Origin: Izhakiella capsodis
GTDB lineage: Bacteria > Pseudomonadota > Gammaproteobacteria > Enterobacterales > Enterobacteriaceae
Direction of reading: 5' to 3'
Assembly (NCBI RefSeq): GCF_900115045.1
Contig: NZ_FOVC01000009.1
Location: 1-64,000, forward strand
Length of the DNA: 64,000 nt
The notes below the pieces were generated by a model. The model had not been told where the DNA came from, made no database searches, and was given only the letters and a program-made list of their open reading frames with translations. This document shows positions 61,923 to 64,000 of this stretch, in pieces (the first letter of the stretch is position 1; each line of letters opens with the position of its first letter). A program made the translations under genes and the position numbers.

Positions 61923-63049
61923 ACATGGACCCGACTTCCTTTCAAAAATTGAACGATACGTGGGCAAGCCCTGCCATCACCATATGGATTGTGCGCCCGG
62001 CTCATAGTCTGCCAGGCCTCTTCATCACTTAACAGCCGCGACGCTTCAGCCACGATCTTAGCGCTGTCAGTACCGACCAGACGGACAGTGCCGGCCTCCA
62101 CGGCCTCGGGCCGCTCGGTATTTTCCCGCATGACCAAAACTGGTTTTCCTAATGAAGGCGCTTCTTCCTGGACGCCACCAGAGTCAGTCAGAATAAGTCT
62201 GGCGCGGTCCATCAACCAGACAAAAGGCAGATATTCCTGTGGTTCAATGAGGGTGATGTTATTAATACCGCGTAAAATACGGTTTACTGGCTCACTGACA
62301 TTGGGATTCAGGTGAACCGGATAAACAATCTGGCAATCAGAGTGCAAGCGGGCGAGATCCTTCATAGCATGGCAAATTCGCTCAAACCCTCTACCAAAGC
62401 TCTCCCGGCGATGACCAGTTACCAACACCATTTTACGGTCGGCTTTAAGGAAGGGATAGCGGCTGGCTATCGTTTGGCTATGCTGTGAATTGCGCAAAAT
62501 ACCATCACGCACCCAGAACAGGGCATCGATGACTGTATTACCGGTGACCGCAATGTGTGACGGAGAAACGTTTTCCCGCAGCAAATTTTGCCGGGCATTC
62601 TCCGTGGGGGCAAAGTGCCATGAAGCCAAACGTCCGGTTAGTAGGCGGTTTCCCTCTTCGGGCCAGGGTGAAAGCCTATTTCCCGTACGTAACCCGGCTT
62701 CGACATGCCCAACCGGTATCTGATGATAAAATGCGGCAAGACTCGCCGCGAAAGTAGTTGTGGTATCACCATGAACCAGAACAATATCCGGCTGAAAGTC
62801 CGTAAGCACATCTCTCATACCATCAAGGATACGACGGGTTATATCCGTTAAGTCTTGTCCGGGACGCATGACATTCAGATCATAATCCGGTATCAGAGAA
62901 AATAAGCTGAGTACCTGATCCAGCATCTCACGGTGCTGTGCAGATACACACAGACGTGACTCGATATCAGCATCCTTCGCCAGCTGATGCACTAACGGCG
63001 CCATTTTTATCGCTTCTGGGCGAGTACCGAACACTGTTAGTACTTTCAC
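61919..63049 (-). CDS. wecB: UDP-N-acetylglucosamine 2-epimerase WecB
   Basis: WecB interconverts UDP-GlcNAc and UDP-ManNAc, the first step toward ManNAcA. It has the two Rossmann-like domains of the GT-B-type epimerases, with VFGTRPEAIKMAPLV at the N-terminus, LVHGDTTTTFAASLA, GHVEAGLRTG and LTDSGGVQEEAPSLGKPVLV. It is 376 aa, the E. coli length. wzzE ends 14 bp upstream. Confidence 0.98.
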   Translation of the reverse strand: MKVLTVFGTRPEAIKMAPLVHQLAKDADIESRLCVSAQHREMLDQVLSLFSLIPDYDLNVMRPGQDLTDITRRILDGMRDVLTDFQPDIVLVHGDTTTTFAASLAAFYHQIPVGHVEAGLRTGNRLSPWPEEGNRLLTGRLASWHFAPTENARQNLLRENVSPSHIAVTGNTVIDALFWVRDGILRNSQHSQTIASRYPFLKADRKMVLVTGHRRESFGRGFERICHAMKDLARLHSDCQIVYPVHLNPNVSEPVNRILRGINNITLIEPQEYLPFVWLMDRARLILTDSGGVQEEAPSLGKPVLVMRENTERPEAVEAGTVRLVGTDSAKIVAEASRLLSDEEAWQTMSRAHNPYGDGRACPRIVQFLKGSRVHV

Positions 63050-63063
63050 AACATGTCCTTGGT

Positions 63064-64000
63064 TTATATGCAGATTTTACGCCTGCGAGCCAATGCCACA
63101 CCCGCGCCTATCAAAGCGCCGACAACACCCCACATCGCGATTAAATAATTTCGCCTCGGGCTATCGCGGTTAACCGGATCTTCTGGCGTACGCAGATAAC
63201 GCCAACAGCTGAAAGTTTTATCCAGTTGTGGGCCTGCGTTCAGCGTTGCCAGCAGTGCCTGATTTTGATCGTAACTTAACCCATAGCGAGGGCCGATAGC
63301 CTGTAGATTTTCCATTCTCGACTGCAGTAACGGGACGCCGAGCAAAAACATCTCTGAGTCCGGAACCTGATCCGGTAGAGTGGTGGTTTGCATAAGCTGT
63401 AGGTCTTGCTTACGGGCAATCGCCAGCGCCTGCCCGACGTTATAAAGCTCGCGCTCATATATCGCTTTGGCTACGGCCTGTTGTCGCTGAACTTCACTTT
63501 GCAATTGCATACGTCGCGCCTGCCAGGCTCCGTTCAACGTCCTGCGCAGATTATCCGTGGCACGCTGATTAGCAAAAGCAATATAGCTGCGCAGCAGCTG
63601 ATTCGCCGCGCGGCTACTATCGGCCATCAAGCGGACGCTGTCTGCTATCCCCTTCGCCGGATCGGCAGGCTGATATTGAATATTGCTGATTAAGCGGTCA
63701 AGTATTTGACCATCATCGTTTGCATTGCCGGTTTTCTGCTGCTGATAGTAGCGGCTTTGTAACCAAAAATCGCGCCGGGTATCCCAGGAGGATAACTGCA
63801 AAATAAACTCTTTATACACATCGTCCACAATATTTTGTGGTGGTGAACTCCCGTCCTTATCTCGCCGGTTTGCCATATCGTTAATGAATTGCTGCTGGAC
63901 ATAATAATTTCCCAGCAATGTCATTCCCGGTCGATCGGTGACGGCAGTCGCGCTCCAGATCTGCCGGGCCAACAGTGAATATATCAGCGCAGCCAATGCC
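63064..64000 (-). CDS. wzzE: ECA chain-length regulator WzzE (5' end outside window)
   Basis: WzzE sets the length of common-antigen chains and belongs to the polysaccharide co-polymerase family. The visible part is about 312 residues, from the first membrane helix (ALIYSLLARQIWSAT) to the C-terminus; the E. coli protein has 348 aa, so about 35 N-terminal residues lie beyond the edge. AVTDRPG and KEFILQLSSWDTRRDFW follow the first helix, and the second helix (YLIAMWGVVGALIGAGVALA) is at the end, preceded by the Pro-Val segment PEDPVNRDSPRR. The TTG at 63996 is an internal codon, not the start. Confidence 0.95.
   Translation of the reverse strand, partial: ALAALIYSLLARQIWSATAVTDRPGMTLLGNYYVQQQFINDMANRRDKDGSSPPQNIVDDVYKEFILQLSSWDTRRDFWLQSRYYQQQKTGNANDDGQILDRLISNIQYQPADPAKGIADSVRLMADSSRAANQLLRSYIAFANQRATDNLRRTLNGAWQARRMQLQSEVQRQQAVAKAIYERELYNVGQALAIARKQDLQLMQTTTLPDQVPDSEMFLLGVPLLQSRMENLQAIGPRYGLSYDQNQALLATLNAGPQLDKTFSCWRYLRTPEDPVNRDSPRRNYLIAMWGVVGALIGAGVALARRRKICI

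Overview
The window is chromosomal core sequence from a gammaproteobacterium of the order Enterobacterales. Nearly every protein matches its Escherichia/Yersinia-type orthologue end to end, and gene order follows the E. coli 85-87 minute region (rrn-hemG-trkH-yigZ-pepQ-fadBA ... cyaA-hemCDXY-glmZ-tRNAs-enterobacterial common antigen cluster). It is not Escherichia: hemB lies beside rfaH and is a Pseudomonas-type enzyme, glpTQ sits between yigM and yigL, a tyrosine/lipid phosphatase and a DNA methyltransferase occupy the udp-metE neighbourhood, wbuC lies between corA and uvrD, and aslA/aslB/yifK are absent. An Erwiniaceae (Erwinia/Pantoea-like) assignment is my inference, not proven here.

Layout. 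1-421: start of an rRNA operon on the minus strand (first 7 nt of 16S, leader with boxA, promoters P2 and P1). 422-4376 minus: hemG, trkH, yigZ, pepQ. 4558-7918 plus: fadBA beta-oxidation operon with a FadR operator and a strong terminator. 8000-12824: fre, ubiD (minus), rfaH (plus), hemB, tatD (minus). 12885-17550 minus: tatABC, then ubiE-ubiJ-ubiB. 17634-20853 minus: rmuC, a HCxxGKDRT phosphatase, udp. 21134-23239 plus: ysgA and an orphan DNA methyltransferase. 23295-26655: metE and metR, divergent. 26671-33560: yigM, glpTQ, yigL, pldB, rhtB, rhtC. 33640-39126: recQ, pldA, yigI, rarD, corA. 39127-39576: a structured corA mRNA leader and promoter. 39577-45705: wbuC, then the minus-strand series lptM-dapF-yigA-xerC-yigB-uvrD. 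45880-53147: cyaY, cyaA and the haem operon hemCDXY. 53188-53375: the small RNA GlmZ with a sigma-54 promoter. 53746-54213: four tRNAs (Arg, His, Leu, Pro) transcribed leftward. 54389-64000 minus: enterobacterial common antigen genes wzzE (cut by the window edge), wecB, wecC, wecD, wecE, wzxE, wecF, wzyE, wecG.

How the genes work together. Four porphyrin genes groups (hemG, hemB, hemCD with hemXY) and three ubiquinone loci (ubiD, fre beside it, ubiEJB) feed respiration. fadBA, pldA, pldB, yigI and glpTQ deal with fatty acids and phospholipid breakdown products. The Tat genes export folded proteins. The wec genes make and polymerise the GlcNAc-ManNAcA-Fuc4NAc repeat; the two dTDP-sugar genes rffG and rffH normally found between wecC and wecD are missing and must be supplied from elsewhere. 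Regulatory sites can be read for rrn, FadR, two CRP sites 52 bp apart at udp, CRP at cyaA, MetJ-like boxes at metE/metR, a LexA-like box at uvrD, the corA leader, and sigma-54/GlrR at glmZ.

I found no insertion sequence, prophage, CRISPR array or disrupted gene. The most notable items are the sigma-54-type glmZ, the alternative hairpins of the corA leader, the winged-helix/methyltransferase fusion without a restriction partner, the HCxxGKDRT phosphatase, and the missing rffGH. Nothing I can see amounts to a wholly new system.
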